Assembly: GCA_024233835.1 (NCBI GenBank)
Contig: JACKPC010000002.1
Span: 767,001-831,000 of the forward strand
Origin: Leptospiraceae bacterium
GTDB lineage: Bacteria; Spirochaetota; Leptospiria; Leptospirales; Leptospiraceae
Reading direction: 5' to 3'
Length of the DNA: 64,000 nt
Shown here: piece after piece, positions 54,043 to 63,080 of the stretch
Layout of the letters: each line of letters opens with the position of its first letter
Numbering within the stretch: the first letter of the stretch is position 1
Notes under the pieces: generated by a model
Database searches by the model: none
What the model was told of the DNA's origin: nothing
Seen by the model: the letters and a program-made list of their open reading frames with translations, nothing else
Made by a program: the position numbers and the translations under genes

Positions 54043-55903
54043 CTTCTGTATTTTTATCTTGTTTCTTTTCTTCGAGTATAATCCCTATTGCCTCACGAAG
54101 CTCTGCAAGACTATTATAACCATTCGGATCATCAAAGCGACTAATGACAGCATAAATTTGTTGAGGCTTTTCTTTTCCTTTTACTTTTATAGCCTGCATT
54201 TTCTCGACCCTATAAAGTCCCTTTACCTTGGAATAAGATTCTTCGGTTATCAATATATCCGTTCCAAAAGGCTTATTTAATGCCTCGACCCTCGAAGCCA
54301 AATTAACAGCATCTCCGATTACGGTATATTCTAATCTTTCGTGAGAGCCAATTTGTCCGGAGATAACATAGCCGGAATTAATTCCGCATCCAATCTTTAT
54401 AATTGGTTTTTTATCCCCCCCTCTACCTTTATTAAAACGGATAAGGGCTTTTCTCATCATCAAAGCAGCATTAATTGCATTTTCAGTTTCATTGTCTAAA
54501 TGGTGAAGCGCACCCCAGGTCGCCATTATAGCATCCCCTATAAATTTATCAACAATCCCTGATGTCTGATTTACGCAGGTCACCATTTCAGTCATATACT
54601 GATTTAAAAACTCTACAACTTCTTCAGGTTCCAGCTTTTCGGAAATTGAAGTAAAACTACGAATATCAGAAAAGAATATGGCACAATACTTCCTTTCTCC
54701 TCCGAGTTTAATGTCTCCTTTCATCGCCAACTCAGCCAGTTCTTTATTAACAAATTTACCAAAGGCATCTTTCATTTTTTCCCTTTCGTCAAGTCCCTTA
54801 CTCATTGAGTTAAAGGAATGGGTTAAAAGGCCCAGCTCATCTTTTGTTTTGGGCTGTAAAAAATGAGTATAATTTCCCCTTTCAATTTCCCTTGCAAAAG
54901 TAGCCAGTTTTAAAATAGGACTCGTAATCCCGAGAGAATAAATATATATAAATATAAGGGTTAGACTTAAAACTATGATGGTTAAGTATAAGTTTCTTCT
55001 CTGAATATTTTTAACTTCTTCTAAAGCCACATCTTTCTCAGTAAGAGAATAAACACCTATTCCCGCGACTGAAAGCTTGAGTGCTGAACCAAAAAACTCC
55101 TTGCCTTCAAGATCTATAATGCGCTGGGAACTAATTCCCTCTTTTAACTTTAGAAGTACATTTATTATTGGATGTGCCTGTAAATCTTTAGCTTTTAAGA
55201 CAAGCTCTTCGTCCGGATGGGCCAGCACTTTACCGCTTGAATCAACCAGACCGGCCATGCTGATTCCTCCACCCCGGAAAGCCTTTAAAATAGACTCAGA
55301 ACGGATGTAGGCAATGAGAATAACATTTTCACCTCGAATATTTTTAAAGGGAAAGCTGATGGCCATAACCGGAAGTTTAAATGCCGGACTGGCATTCATC
55401 AAAATAAAAGCACTTTTAAAGGATTGCAAGAAAGACATAGAATGCTGAAGGTTTATGTCCTCCATGTCCCTATCCGTAAGGTTGTGGGAATTAAAAAAAG
55501 GCCGGTTATAAAGCCTATCAATAACCACCAGACTATCCTCTTTTTTCTTAGCAAGACCCAGATACAAAAACTCGGATTTCTTGGAAAAGTAAAGCGAACT
55601 TAAACCCTCCTTCTTTTCTTCGGTTTCCGAATTTTCCAGAGCTTCAGCAACCAGGCTAAGAGTCTTCTGTATGGAAGATAGATCACTTTCTACTTTCTGG
55701 CCGAGGATTCGAATAAGAACCAAATTATTTTCCTGAACCCTCGCCTGGGTATCTTTGCTAAAAAAGAAAGTACCTAACGAACTAACGGCATAAACGGATA
55801 TTAGAAGTATAAGGGATATTACTCCCATTAACTTTGTTCGGATACTGATTCCTATAGGTTTGCCCGAATTAAGGGCGATTTGTTGCTTTTCTTCTCTTTC
55901 CAT
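54011..55903 (-). CDS. Membrane-bound class III adenylate/guanylate cyclase with HAMP
   Basis: 630 residues. Membrane anchor (about 26-48), a periplasmic sensory region of Cache type (about 50-300), a second transmembrane segment ('LYLTIIVLSLTLIFIYIYSLG'), a HAMP domain ('PILKLATFAREIERGNY') and a class III cyclase catalytic domain (about 410-590) with 'AIFFSDIRSFTSISEKLEPEE', metal aspartates in 'FSDIRSF' and 'IGDAIMATWG', and 'EYTVIGDAVNLASRVEALNKP'. cAMP is the usual product; substrate choice is not certain. The stop overlaps the FecR gene start by about 30 bp. Confidence 0.92.
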   Translation of the reverse strand: MEREEKQQIALNSGKPIGISIRTKLMGVISLILLISVYAVSSLGTFFFSKDTQARVQENNLVLIRILGQKVESDLSSIQKTLSLVAEALENSETEEKKEGLSSLYFSKKSEFLYLGLAKKKEDSLVVIDRLYNRPFFNSHNLTDRDMEDINLQHSMSFLQSFKSAFILMNASPAFKLPVMAISFPFKNIRGENVILIAYIRSESILKAFRGGGISMAGLVDSSGKVLAHPDEELVLKAKDLQAHPIINVLLKLKEGISSQRIIDLEGKEFFGSALKLSVAGIGVYSLTEKDVALEEVKNIQRRNLYLTIIVLSLTLIFIYIYSLGITSPILKLATFAREIERGNYTHFLQPKTKDELGLLTHSFNSMSKGLDEREKMKDAFGKFVNKELAELAMKGDIKLGGERKYCAIFFSDIRSFTSISEKLEPEEVVEFLNQYMTEMVTCVNQTSGIVDKFIGDAIMATWGALHHLDNETENAINAALMMRKALIRFNKGRGGDKKPIIKIGCGINSGYVISGQIGSHERLEYTVIGDAVNLASRVEALNKPFGTDILITEESYSKVKGLYRVEKMQAIKVKGKEKPQQIYAVISRFDDPNGYNSLAELREAIGIILEEKKQDKNTEGEEVKYEILE

Positions 55904-55959
55904 ACCCTGTTATAAATACTTTTTTTTTACATAGCAGGGTTGTCTAATTTATTTTTATA

Positions 55960-57567
55960 TTATTTCATAAATTCATCGTTTTTACTTAAAAGTTGATTCA
56001 TTACTTTTCTCACATCTACTCCAAAGCGTTCAAATAAATAGTTTTTACTCAGATCATATAATAACATATTTATATTAAAATTCACCCTGGCCTGAATTGT
56101 CCCGAGTTGAGATTCTACATAATTATCCAGAGCTTTTTTGACCGAAAGGGCATTATAGCTTCCCTGAGAAAATCTGCGATAAATACCATTATAAAATCTC
56201 TCGGCCTCTAATTCTGTTCGCTTGGAATTTTGTAAGATTACATAAGATTTTTGAATATTATCATGACGGATATGTAATTCATCTTTGATCTGCTTTCTTA
56301 GGTCTTCCTCGAGAACTCGAAGCCTCGAGACTTCGATATTTGAGTCTCGAATAGCCGATTTAATTCCTTTATCCCAGAGGGGGTAGGAAAGGGCTATCTG
56401 GGCCGATAAATTATTATATTTTGTAGAAGGAATTCCCCTGTCCATAGAAGTAAAATTGTCTGAAGGAGACTCAATCGACTGGCCCAATGACTTGTAGGTT
56501 CCGGAAATTTTTAAAGAAGGTACGTCTTCCGCTTCTGCATTTGACAAACCGTATTTTGTAACCATCATTTGACGGCGAAGATTTTGTAAATCAATACGGT
56601 GTTCATAAGCATAATCAATATCTTTTTCCAGCTGATATCCGCCGGGCAATTCTTCTGTAAGCTGGGTAACTCCCTGGATTTCAGAGCGAGGATCTACATT
56701 CAACACACGAATTAAATTCCGTTTTGCTTCATCCCTTCGATTTTTTGCTGTCTCAAGCATACTGCGTATCTGGGACACTACCGAATTCCACTGGTGAATC
56801 TCATAAGTTTCAGCAAGACCAATTCTCTGCTTTCGAACGGTTAAATTTCTTATATTTATAGTACTTTTTAATAATTTCTCGTATGTTGTAACCGCAGACT
56901 CTGCAATCGAAAGGCTCCAATAATCCACCAGGGTTTTAGCAACCAGTCCTGTTAGTTGATTGAGCAGTTCTTCTCTTTTAATGACTGCCTCTAATTGAAG
57001 CATCTTCCTGGTATTCTCTTCCGTCTTTCCAAAAGAGTTTTTTAGAAGCTCCTGACTTATCGTCAAACTTAAGGCTCCCGTATACATAGGCGGAACAGCT
57101 AAAAATGAAAACTGAGAACTACTCGAACCTTCAAAAGCATTGGAGTCATATCGAACATTACTGACTTCGGCTTTAAAATAAGTTCCTGTTTTGAACTGCT
57201 TTTCTATTCCAACTTTTACTGCATCCTGAGTAAAACGGTTTCCGGAGAAGACGTTATTTCGGTTACTCGGAGCTTTCGATTTTACCACTTCGACACCACC
57301 CACTACCCTCCAGGAAAACTGGGATTCATTCTTATAATAAGGTGTATCGGATTTGAGTATTTCAAATTTTGCTGTTTGAATGGTTGGGTTATTCTCTAAA
57401 ACATATTTAACTGCTTCCTCCACACTCAGCTTTATAACTTTCTTCTCCTCAGACGCCGGCTGCGCCAAAAGAGTAAGGAAACCAAACCCCAGCCAAAAAA
57501 GATAAAATTGGATTTTACAAAAATATATAATAATTTGCTTCAATGAATAGATATGATTCGGATACAT
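55960..57567 (-). CDS. TolC-family outer membrane protein
   Basis: 535 residues. N-terminal hydrophobic segment (about 10-36, probable signal peptide), then a TolC/OEP layout: 'LSVEEAVKYVLENNPTIQTAK' repeat start, amphipathic helices, and a second copy beginning around 'DYAYEHRIDLQNLRRQMMVTKYGLSNAEAE'. 'YNNLSAQIALSYPLWDKGIKSAIRD' is the strand-rich barrel part. These trimeric channels carry export across the outer membrane, with a periplasmic adapter and inner-membrane pump not found here. Separate transcription unit near the cyclase operon. Confidence 0.85.
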   Translation of the reverse strand: MYPNHIYSLKQIIIYFCKIQFYLFWLGFGFLTLLAQPASEEKKVIKLSVEEAVKYVLENNPTIQTAKFEILKSDTPYYKNESQFSWRVVGGVEVVKSKAPSNRNNVFSGNRFTQDAVKVGIEKQFKTGTYFKAEVSNVRYDSNAFEGSSSSQFSFLAVPPMYTGALSLTISQELLKNSFGKTEENTRKMLQLEAVIKREELLNQLTGLVAKTLVDYWSLSIAESAVTTYEKLLKSTINIRNLTVRKQRIGLAETYEIHQWNSVVSQIRSMLETAKNRRDEAKRNLIRVLNVDPRSEIQGVTQLTEELPGGYQLEKDIDYAYEHRIDLQNLRRQMMVTKYGLSNAEAEDVPSLKISGTYKSLGQSIESPSDNFTSMDRGIPSTKYNNLSAQIALSYPLWDKGIKSAIRDSNIEVSRLRVLEEDLRKQIKDELHIRHDNIQKSYVILQNSKRTELEAERFYNGIYRRFSQGSYNALSVKKALDNYVESQLGTIQARVNFNINMLLYDLSKNYLFERFGVDVRKVMNQLLSKNDEFMK

Positions 57568-57741
57568 GAGTATTACCTGTAATTACTAGGTTTTTATGGC
57601 CGGATTTTTTGTAAATATGTTTTATCGTTAAAATCCGGAGATCGGATTTTAACTTAAAAAGAATCCAAATTTTTTTCTTGCTCATTATTGCTTTTCTTAT
57701 TTAATAGGGTTTACCTATTGCGTAAACAGGAGAATGGATTT

Positions 57742-59283
57742 ATGCAGTTATCCCTCAGAAAAAAAATGATCATTGGCTTTTTCAGTATTTTATTACCCGC
57801 TTTTTTTATAAATTCCTATTTCACTTACCAATCCTCTCAAAATATGAAAAGAGCAAGCTATTTAAAAGAAAAATCCCTGCCCAACTACGTACTCCTGGGA
57901 AAGTTAAAAAGTTCGGTTAATGAAATTACAAACTGGTTAACGAATGTAGCAGCTACCCGTTTTGCAGAAGGCTATGATGAGGGCTATAAACATGCTGAAG
58001 GAAATCTAAAAATAGCCAAATCCGTTCTGGATAAGTTGATCGAAAATTATATTAAGCAGAAAAAAGATACCACTCAACTAAAGAAAATTAATAAGCAAAT
58101 TGATACTTTCTATGAAGTTGGAAAAGAAATGGCTTTCGCTTACAGAGATGGCGGAACCGATGCCGGTAATGAAATGATGAGTGTTTTCTTTGGAGTTTCC
58201 AAAGAATTTCGTCTGAGCATACAAAACCTCGAAAAAGAGATAGAATCCTCTCACGAAGAAACAGTGGATTCGATGGAGAATGATCTAACAACTACGAGGA
58301 TTATTACCATTGTTTTTAGTACAATTTTTGCTATTCTCGGAATAGTGCTGTCTATTATCATTTCCAATTACCTGGTCGGTCCGATCCGTAAACTTATTCA
58401 TGTCATTCGCGTAATACAAGAAAAAAAAGACTTATCCCAGAAAGTTGAGGTGAAAGGGAAAGACGAAATGGCAGCTCTTTCGGAAGAGTTTAACTATATG
58501 ATGGACAAGCTTTTTGAAAATGATAAAGAACTTCGAGCTACCCGGGATGCTCTCTGGGGAGAAATGGAACTCGCAAAGAAAATTCAAACCTGTCTGGTTC
58601 CGGAAAATCCAAAAATAGAGGGATGTGAAGTATTAGGTTTTATGCAAACAGCTGATGAAGTGGGGGGAGATTATTATGATGTTATCAATCCATTTAAAGC
58701 AGGACAAAAGAATTGGTTTGTCATAGGAGATGTATCCGGACACGGAGTTCCGGCAGGCCTGGTTATGATGATGGTACAAAGCCTGGTTAACTCGATTATT
58801 CATACAGGCTATTTTAATTCTCCGGCAGAAGTTTTAATAGAAGTAAATAAAACTTTAACAGAGAATATCCGTAAACTCTCAGAAAACAAGTATATGACCA
58901 TTACCTTATTTGCTATGGATGAAAAAGGGAATATAGAATTTGCAGGAGCCCATCAGGATATTGTGACCTACCGAAAAAAAACAAAATCCATTGAGTTTAT
59001 TGAAACAACAGGTTTCTGGATCGGAATCGAAGATGATATAGAACCCTTCATTAATAATGAAAAAACAAAAATTAATAAGGGTGATGTGATGGTTTTATAT
59101 ACGGATGGTGTTACCGAGTCTGTAAATAGAGAACAACAAATGTTTGAGAAAAGAGGTATTAAAGCTGTATTAGAAAAATATCACGATGAATCTCTTGAAG
59201 TAATTCGAGATAATCTTCTCTCTTCTCTGAAAGAATATAAAAATAATGATGATATTACTTTTATGTTATTAAGGAAGTCCTGA
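57742..59283 (+). CDS. Membrane sensor with HAMP and PP2C/SpoIIE-type phosphatase
   Basis: Start at ATG 57742 because AGGAGA lies 8 bases upstream; an open frame reaches 57688. Encodes 513 residues: transmembrane segment 1 (about 7-27), a periplasmic helical sensor with four-helix-bundle style, a second transmembrane segment (about 180-205), a HAMP domain ('GPIRKLIHVIRVIQEKKDL') and a C-terminal SpoIIE/RsbU-type phosphatase (about 270-513) with 'GDVSGHGVPAGLVMMMVQSLV', 'GDYYDVI' and 'GDVMVLYTDGVTE'. It would dephosphorylate a partner such as an anti-sigma factor antagonist, not found here. Confidence 0.92.
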   Translation: MQLSLRKKMIIGFFSILLPAFFINSYFTYQSSQNMKRASYLKEKSLPNYVLLGKLKSSVNEITNWLTNVAATRFAEGYDEGYKHAEGNLKIAKSVLDKLIENYIKQKKDTTQLKKINKQIDTFYEVGKEMAFAYRDGGTDAGNEMMSVFFGVSKEFRLSIQNLEKEIESSHEETVDSMENDLTTTRIITIVFSTIFAILGIVLSIIISNYLVGPIRKLIHVIRVIQEKKDLSQKVEVKGKDEMAALSEEFNYMMDKLFENDKELRATRDALWGEMELAKKIQTCLVPENPKIEGCEVLGFMQTADEVGGDYYDVINPFKAGQKNWFVIGDVSGHGVPAGLVMMMVQSLVNSIIHTGYFNSPAEVLIEVNKTLTENIRKLSENKYMTITLFAMDEKGNIEFAGAHQDIVTYRKKTKSIEFIETTGFWIGIEDDIEPFINNEKTKINKGDVMVLYTDGVTESVNREQQMFEKRGIKAVLEKYHDESLEVIRDNLLSSLKEYKNNDDITFMLLRKS

Positions 59284-59308
59284 TAGAATTTTTCCGCTTA
59301 AGAACTTT

Positions 59309-59341
59309 CTAAGGGTGGTGCTCAAAGCCTATCGCCCTTAG
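59309..59341. terminator. Possible hairpin between convergent phosphatase and M48 genes
   Basis: CTAAGGG (59309-59315) and CCCTTAG (59335-59341) with a G-C and a wobble pair extending the stem. There is no long T tract. Lies in the 69-bp gap. Confidence 0.45.
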
Positions 59342-59352
59342 AGGGATTTAGT

Positions 59353-60279
59353 TTATTTTCCCAGTTTTCTCTTCATCTTTTTAAAAGCATCTGAAGATAC
59401 TTCCTTACCTGTTGTTTTAACTTCCTTTAAAGCTTTTTCCAGTTCCTGAATCCTCGGTTCGTTTATATCATGGGTATAATAGATGTCCATCAAGTTTGAG
59501 GGAACTCCTTCTTTCCCGTCCTTCATAGCCTGAAGACGAATTTCATATAATCGTTTAAAAAAATTCCCAGCATATTCTTTTTTGTAAGTAGTCTTAGCAA
59601 AAAGTTCCACAGCCAACTTATCTGCATACAACTCATCTTCCGGAGAATTTACAATATAATCATGTTTCGCTTTTATCTCTCCGTATCTATTTCCATCTAC
59701 TGTTACCGGTTGATTTAAACTCTTTCCAAGTTTTTTACATGGACTATATGGCTGAGTTTTCTTACAGGCAGAATATGCCACCATTTTTACCTTCCCACTA
59801 AATACAGTCCCTACCGAAGTTCCCAATTTCGTTAAAATGCTCATATTAGAATGCTTATCAAAAATACGTCTGGAAACATCTCTTCTTTGTCCGTGAGCAA
59901 TTTCATGACTGATAAGAAATACCAGCTCTGCTTCGGTTTGAACCATTGTTAGTAGGGGCTTTGTAATAAAAATAGAACCGGAAGGCAAAGAAAATAAATT
60001 CACATTCTCTGTTCCTACAACTATAAATTCATACGAATATGAACGATTCTCCACACCCATAGCTTTAACAAGCCCTTTTCCCAGCTCTGAAATATAGACT
60101 TGAAGTTCATTGTCCCTTACAGGTGGATAATCTTCTAATATTTGAGGAAGGTATTCCTGGCTCATAGCTTTTTCATCTTCCGGGGTAATTTCTTCTATTT
60201 TTACCGGTGCTGAAGAACAACGAAGGAAAAATATATACAACAAAGAAAGTAAAATAGTTTTTAATCTGATTTTTTTCAT
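59353..60279 (-). CDS. M48 family metallopeptidase lipoprotein
   Basis: 308 residues. Lipobox ends at C21 ('IFFLRCSSAP'), so it is likely anchored in the outer or inner membrane facing the periplasm. The zinc site H125-E-I-A-H129 lies in 'LVFLISHEIAHGQRRD', with the third ligand probable near 'EDELYADKLAVELFA', a common M48 layout (BepA/LoiP-like). Such peptidases work in outer-membrane protein quality control. No TPR tail. Possible targets unknown. Confidence 0.87.
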   Translation of the reverse strand: MKKIRLKTILLSLLYIFFLRCSSAPVKIEEITPEDEKAMSQEYLPQILEDYPPVRDNELQVYISELGKGLVKAMGVENRSYSYEFIVVGTENVNLFSLPSGSIFITKPLLTMVQTEAELVFLISHEIAHGQRRDVSRRIFDKHSNMSILTKLGTSVGTVFSGKVKMVAYSACKKTQPYSPCKKLGKSLNQPVTVDGNRYGEIKAKHDYIVNSPEDELYADKLAVELFAKTTYKKEYAGNFFKRLYEIRLQAMKDGKEGVPSNLMDIYYTHDINEPRIQELEKALKEVKTTGKEVSSDAFKKMKRKLGK

Positions 60280-60400
60280 TATGATCCAGAATTTTAATAA
60301 AAGTTAATATCGTAAACCTCAATTTTTCCGCTTACTAACGAAGTCCCAAAAGCCTGTCTGACTTCATTGAAAACTCCTATCTTCGACTTTTCTTCCCCGG

Positions 60401-60446
60401 AGTCGGAATAGGATTATTTATGGTGAGAGAATCCTAAAGTCCGACT
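60401..60446. repeat. Imperfect long inverted repeat
   Basis: AGTCGGA (60401-60407) pairs with TCCGACT (60440-60446), and AGGAT (60410-60414) with ATCCT (60431-60435), so the stem has an inner and outer half. Function unknown; could be a repeat element or an RNA leader. Confidence 0.5.
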
Positions 60447-60539
60447 TCTCACCGCTTGCCTTTTCCTGCTTCTTGCCTGTATCTATTTCCTACTAAAAAA
60501 TCCTTTCCTTTCTTAGCTCTACCCGTCTAAGTGGTACTT

Positions 60540-60608
60540 ATGCCCGGTGGTAAATATCTAAACCCCTATACTGACTTCGGTTTTAAAAAGCTCTTCGCTG
60601 AAGGATGA
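60540..60608 (+). pseudogene. Remnant of Rpn/PD-(D/E)XK transposase-like nuclease gene
   Basis: ATG at 60540 opens a 22-residue frame whose middle 'KYLNPYTDFGFKKLFAEG' is the conserved N-terminus of the Rpn/TIGR01784 recombination-promoting nuclease family, but a stop follows at 60606. The region after it shows no match I recognise. So this is the front end of a multicopy family gene, deleted or decayed. The overlap of 'YTDFGFKKLF' with the family is strong; length prevents function. Confidence 0.75.
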
Positions 60609-60640
60609 GGATGAAGAGAAAAGAAAGTTTATGCGCGAGA

Positions 60641-60666
60641 TTCCCCCGGTTCCACGAACGGGGGAA
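60641..60666. terminator. GC-rich hairpin near the Rpn remnant
   Basis: TTCCCCC, one bulged G, GTTC, loop CAC, GAAC, GGGGGAA. Tail is TAAGATTGATTTTT, so it could act as a terminator of the decayed gene or be a repeat end. Confidence 0.45.
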
Positions 60667-60771
60667 ATAAGATTGATTTTTAAGTTATAGAAAACTACAC
60701 CTTAAGAAGTCCACTTAACAAAGCCCTACCCTTTTCTTCGAGAAAGTCTGATGTATAGAAGTTAAGTTCTC

Positions 60772-61167
60772 TCACTTTACTCCTATAATATTATCTCCTT
60801 TTGCCAATTCAGAAGGAACGACTCCGATAAAGTTTTTTGACTTTGAAACTAAAGCCAGGATAACACGTGTAGAAACCTTTCTGGGATAAGCCTTACCGGA
60901 ACGGATATTATTCTGCACCTGTAATCCCTGGAATTCCTTATAGGACATACCCATAAAGCTCTTGCAAAAGTCCTCCATAATTTTATCATCTTTATTGAGA
61001 AGAACAATAGCTTTTCCTCCGCTCGGCCAATTTTCCCGTGTTCCTTTCATTATCAATTTTAACTGTCCTTTTGAGACACCCTTTTGTTGTGTATTAACTA
61101 CAGCAAAACTATCATCCGCCATCAATGATATACTAAAAAAGAATATTATAATAAATAACTTAATCAT
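60772..61167 (-). CDS. Periplasmic phosphate-binding-like protein (PBP domain)
   Basis: Start at ATG 61167 because GAGGGTAAG lies just upstream; a longer frame reaches 61227. About 131 residues. Signal peptide ('MIKLFIIIFFFSISLMA'), then a single-lobe PBP-like domain: 'SKGQLKLIMKGTRENWPSGGKAIVLLNKDDKIMEDFCKSF' and 'TRVILALVSKSKNFIGVV', the pattern of short PstS-like proteins found near porins and sensors. The full PstS has two lobes and is longer. Ligand unconfirmed. Sits 10 bp after the porin gene stop. Confidence 0.75.
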   Translation of the reverse strand: MIKLFIIIFFFSISLMADDSFAVVNTQQKGVSKGQLKLIMKGTRENWPSGGKAIVLLNKDDKIMEDFCKSFMGMSYKEFQGLQVQNNIRSGKAYPRKVSTRVILALVSKSKNFIGVVPSELAKGDNIIGVK

Positions 61168-61177
61168 TATCTTACCC

Positions 61178-63028
61178 TCAAAATGCCGCACTGAGTGAAA
61201 TTGCATGTAACCGGGCAGCTCCACCAACTCCCGACACGGCTCTTCCCTTTAATAAAGACGTTTCTATTTTCATTACTAATTTGGGATCAATTTTCCAATT
61301 AAATCCAAACGTTTCCGCTTCAAAGTATTTTCCGGAATTTACAGTTCTCATATTATCGGTCAAACTATCATATCGTGTATAAGGAGTATATTTTCCAAAA
61401 AATTGGTATTCCATCTGTACATAATAGGTATTGACCGTATAATTCTCCGGTTTAATTAATCTTAGATTCTTAACATTCGGATCGGGACTTGAATAAGTTC
61501 GACCCGCATCATAATAGTGTGGATAATTAACCGTGAACTGTCTCCAACCTTCAGCCTGTAAAACAAAAATCCCTTCATAGGGTAAATTTCTCATGCTCAA
61601 CTTTATATGGCCGGCACCATATACGTCATTTTGTTTTCTAAAATACGAAGTTTTATCTCTATCATAAAAGAAAGAGCCTGAAGTAGGTGTATTAATAATT
61701 ATACTATTTTGTTGTGCTGCAGCTATTTGTTGCTCCAGTGTAGCAGCTACTGTATTAAAATCCACTGCCGGTCTTAGATTTCTGTAAGGATAATAATCCA
61801 CTATAGTTCTGTCTCCATTATAGCCGGAGCCACCAATGTCCAGATCCGTATCTTCAAGAATATTAGAGATTTTAAAATTACCAAAAGCTCCAAAAGCCTT
61901 GTTTCTATCGTCATCTACCCTATCACAATCATTGCACTGTCCGTTTCCAACAAATGCAATGTAATCAAAAACAACTTCATCTCCTAAAAAAAACTTTCCA
62001 AATACTTCTCCACCCGTATTCCAGAGAGGAGGACTGGCAGCAAGAGATAAAGGATTTGTTACAGTTAAGGGTAAGCGAATAGATGTTAGAATAGGTGCTC
62101 CATGATCCTGATTCCAGAGTCCCATAGGAGTAAAAAACTTTCCGATTCTTAAACCCAGAGCTTCATACTTATTCCACTCCAAATAGGCTCTCTCAATAAA
62201 AATTCCTCCCTGGGTTCCAAGCCTGATCCCGTTACCATCATACCCTCCACTTCCGCTGATGGGTTCACCGTTAGTCAAATTATAACCCTGGGGTGTTACC
62301 GTTCCATAATTGACCTGATCTCTATTGTTAATCGGAGTCATTAGCCTGAACTCTGTGAAGAACTTCCAACTGTCCGTTACCTGAAAAGTAGTATATAAAT
62401 TAATATTAGCCAATCGAAAACTGGCATTAGCCGGATACATGGGATAAAACAAACCTTCATTGATAATCGATGCATCCGAGAACTGCTTATATAAAAGATC
62501 ATCACTACCTTTAACCGGTATAGCCTTCAAGGCTTGAAAATCCACAAAACCACCGATAGTAAATTTTGGTTTAAATTCTTCTCCGGTTATAGTAGATAGA
62601 GCAGAACCGGAAATATCCTCCTCTGAAGAATACTTTTCTAAAAGTGCATCCGGATCTTTATCTTCTTTTTTAGTTTCTGGTTTCTCAGATGATTTTTGTT
62701 CCTTCTTTTCTGAAGACTCAGACTTCAGAGAAGGCTTATCTTTCTCTTCTTCTTTTTTAATTGGAGGTTTTTCATCTTCAAAAAATGTTTCAGGTTCATT
62801 AGAGGCTTTTTTTTTCTCTTCCGACTTTTTGGTTTCTTTTTCAGGATTTGTATCAGCTTTTTTAGAAGTTACAATTTCATTCTTTTTTTCTTCTACTGCT
62901 TCATCCTGAGAGTAAATTCGAGTCAAAGGGCTCGATAAAAAACAAAATACAAGGATAAAAAATATTGGATTCTTCATAAGTTCAAGACTATTCCTATTTT
63001 TGGGAAAGTAAATAATTTTTTTATTCAA
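61178..63028 (-). CDS. Outer membrane porin with Lys/Glu-rich N-terminal region
   Basis: 616 residues in the longer frame; a second ATG at 62977 gives a better signal peptide (about 'MKNPIFFILVFCFLSSPLT') and may be the true start. A charged linker (about 40-145) is followed by a porin barrel (about 150-616): 'FTIGGFVDFQALKAIP', 'WKFFTEFRLMTP', 'GLRIGKFFTPMGLWNQDHGAPI', 'LSMRNLPYEGIFVLQAEGWRQF', and strands to the C-terminal Phe ('LHAISLSAAF'), the typical last residue of outer-membrane proteins. Passes solutes; selectivity unknown. Immediately upstream of the PstS-like gene. Confidence 0.8.
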   Translation of the reverse strand: MNKKIIYFPKNRNSLELMKNPIFFILVFCFLSSPLTRIYSQDEAVEEKKNEIVTSKKADTNPEKETKKSEEKKKASNEPETFFEDEKPPIKKEEEKDKPSLKSESSEKKEQKSSEKPETKKEDKDPDALLEKYSSEEDISGSALSTITGEEFKPKFTIGGFVDFQALKAIPVKGSDDLLYKQFSDASIINEGLFYPMYPANASFRLANINLYTTFQVTDSWKFFTEFRLMTPINNRDQVNYGTVTPQGYNLTNGEPISGSGGYDGNGIRLGTQGGIFIERAYLEWNKYEALGLRIGKFFTPMGLWNQDHGAPILTSIRLPLTVTNPLSLAASPPLWNTGGEVFGKFFLGDEVVFDYIAFVGNGQCNDCDRVDDDRNKAFGAFGNFKISNILEDTDLDIGGSGYNGDRTIVDYYPYRNLRPAVDFNTVAATLEQQIAAAQQNSIIINTPTSGSFFYDRDKTSYFRKQNDVYGAGHIKLSMRNLPYEGIFVLQAEGWRQFTVNYPHYYDAGRTYSSPDPNVKNLRLIKPENYTVNTYYVQMEYQFFGKYTPYTRYDSLTDNMRTVNSGKYFEAETFGFNWKIDPKLVMKIETSLLKGRAVSGVGGAARLHAISLSAAF

Positions 63029-63080
63029 AGTATAAAATACTAAGGTTTCTATCGTTGTAGGACTTCCAAGATTTCCTTCT

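Larger units (their letters stand above)
60280..60771. other. 490-bp intergenic region with remnant and hairpins
   Basis: Holds a fragment of a nuclease/transposase gene (60540-60608), an imperfect hairpin (60401-60446) and a GC-rich hairpin (60641-60666). No complete gene. Described separately below. Confidence 0.6.

Noticed and set aside
57688..57741. Longer start for the SpoIIE phosphatase gene
   Set aside because: AGGAGA is placed correctly only for the ATG at 57742, and the extra residues would precede a normal membrane anchor.
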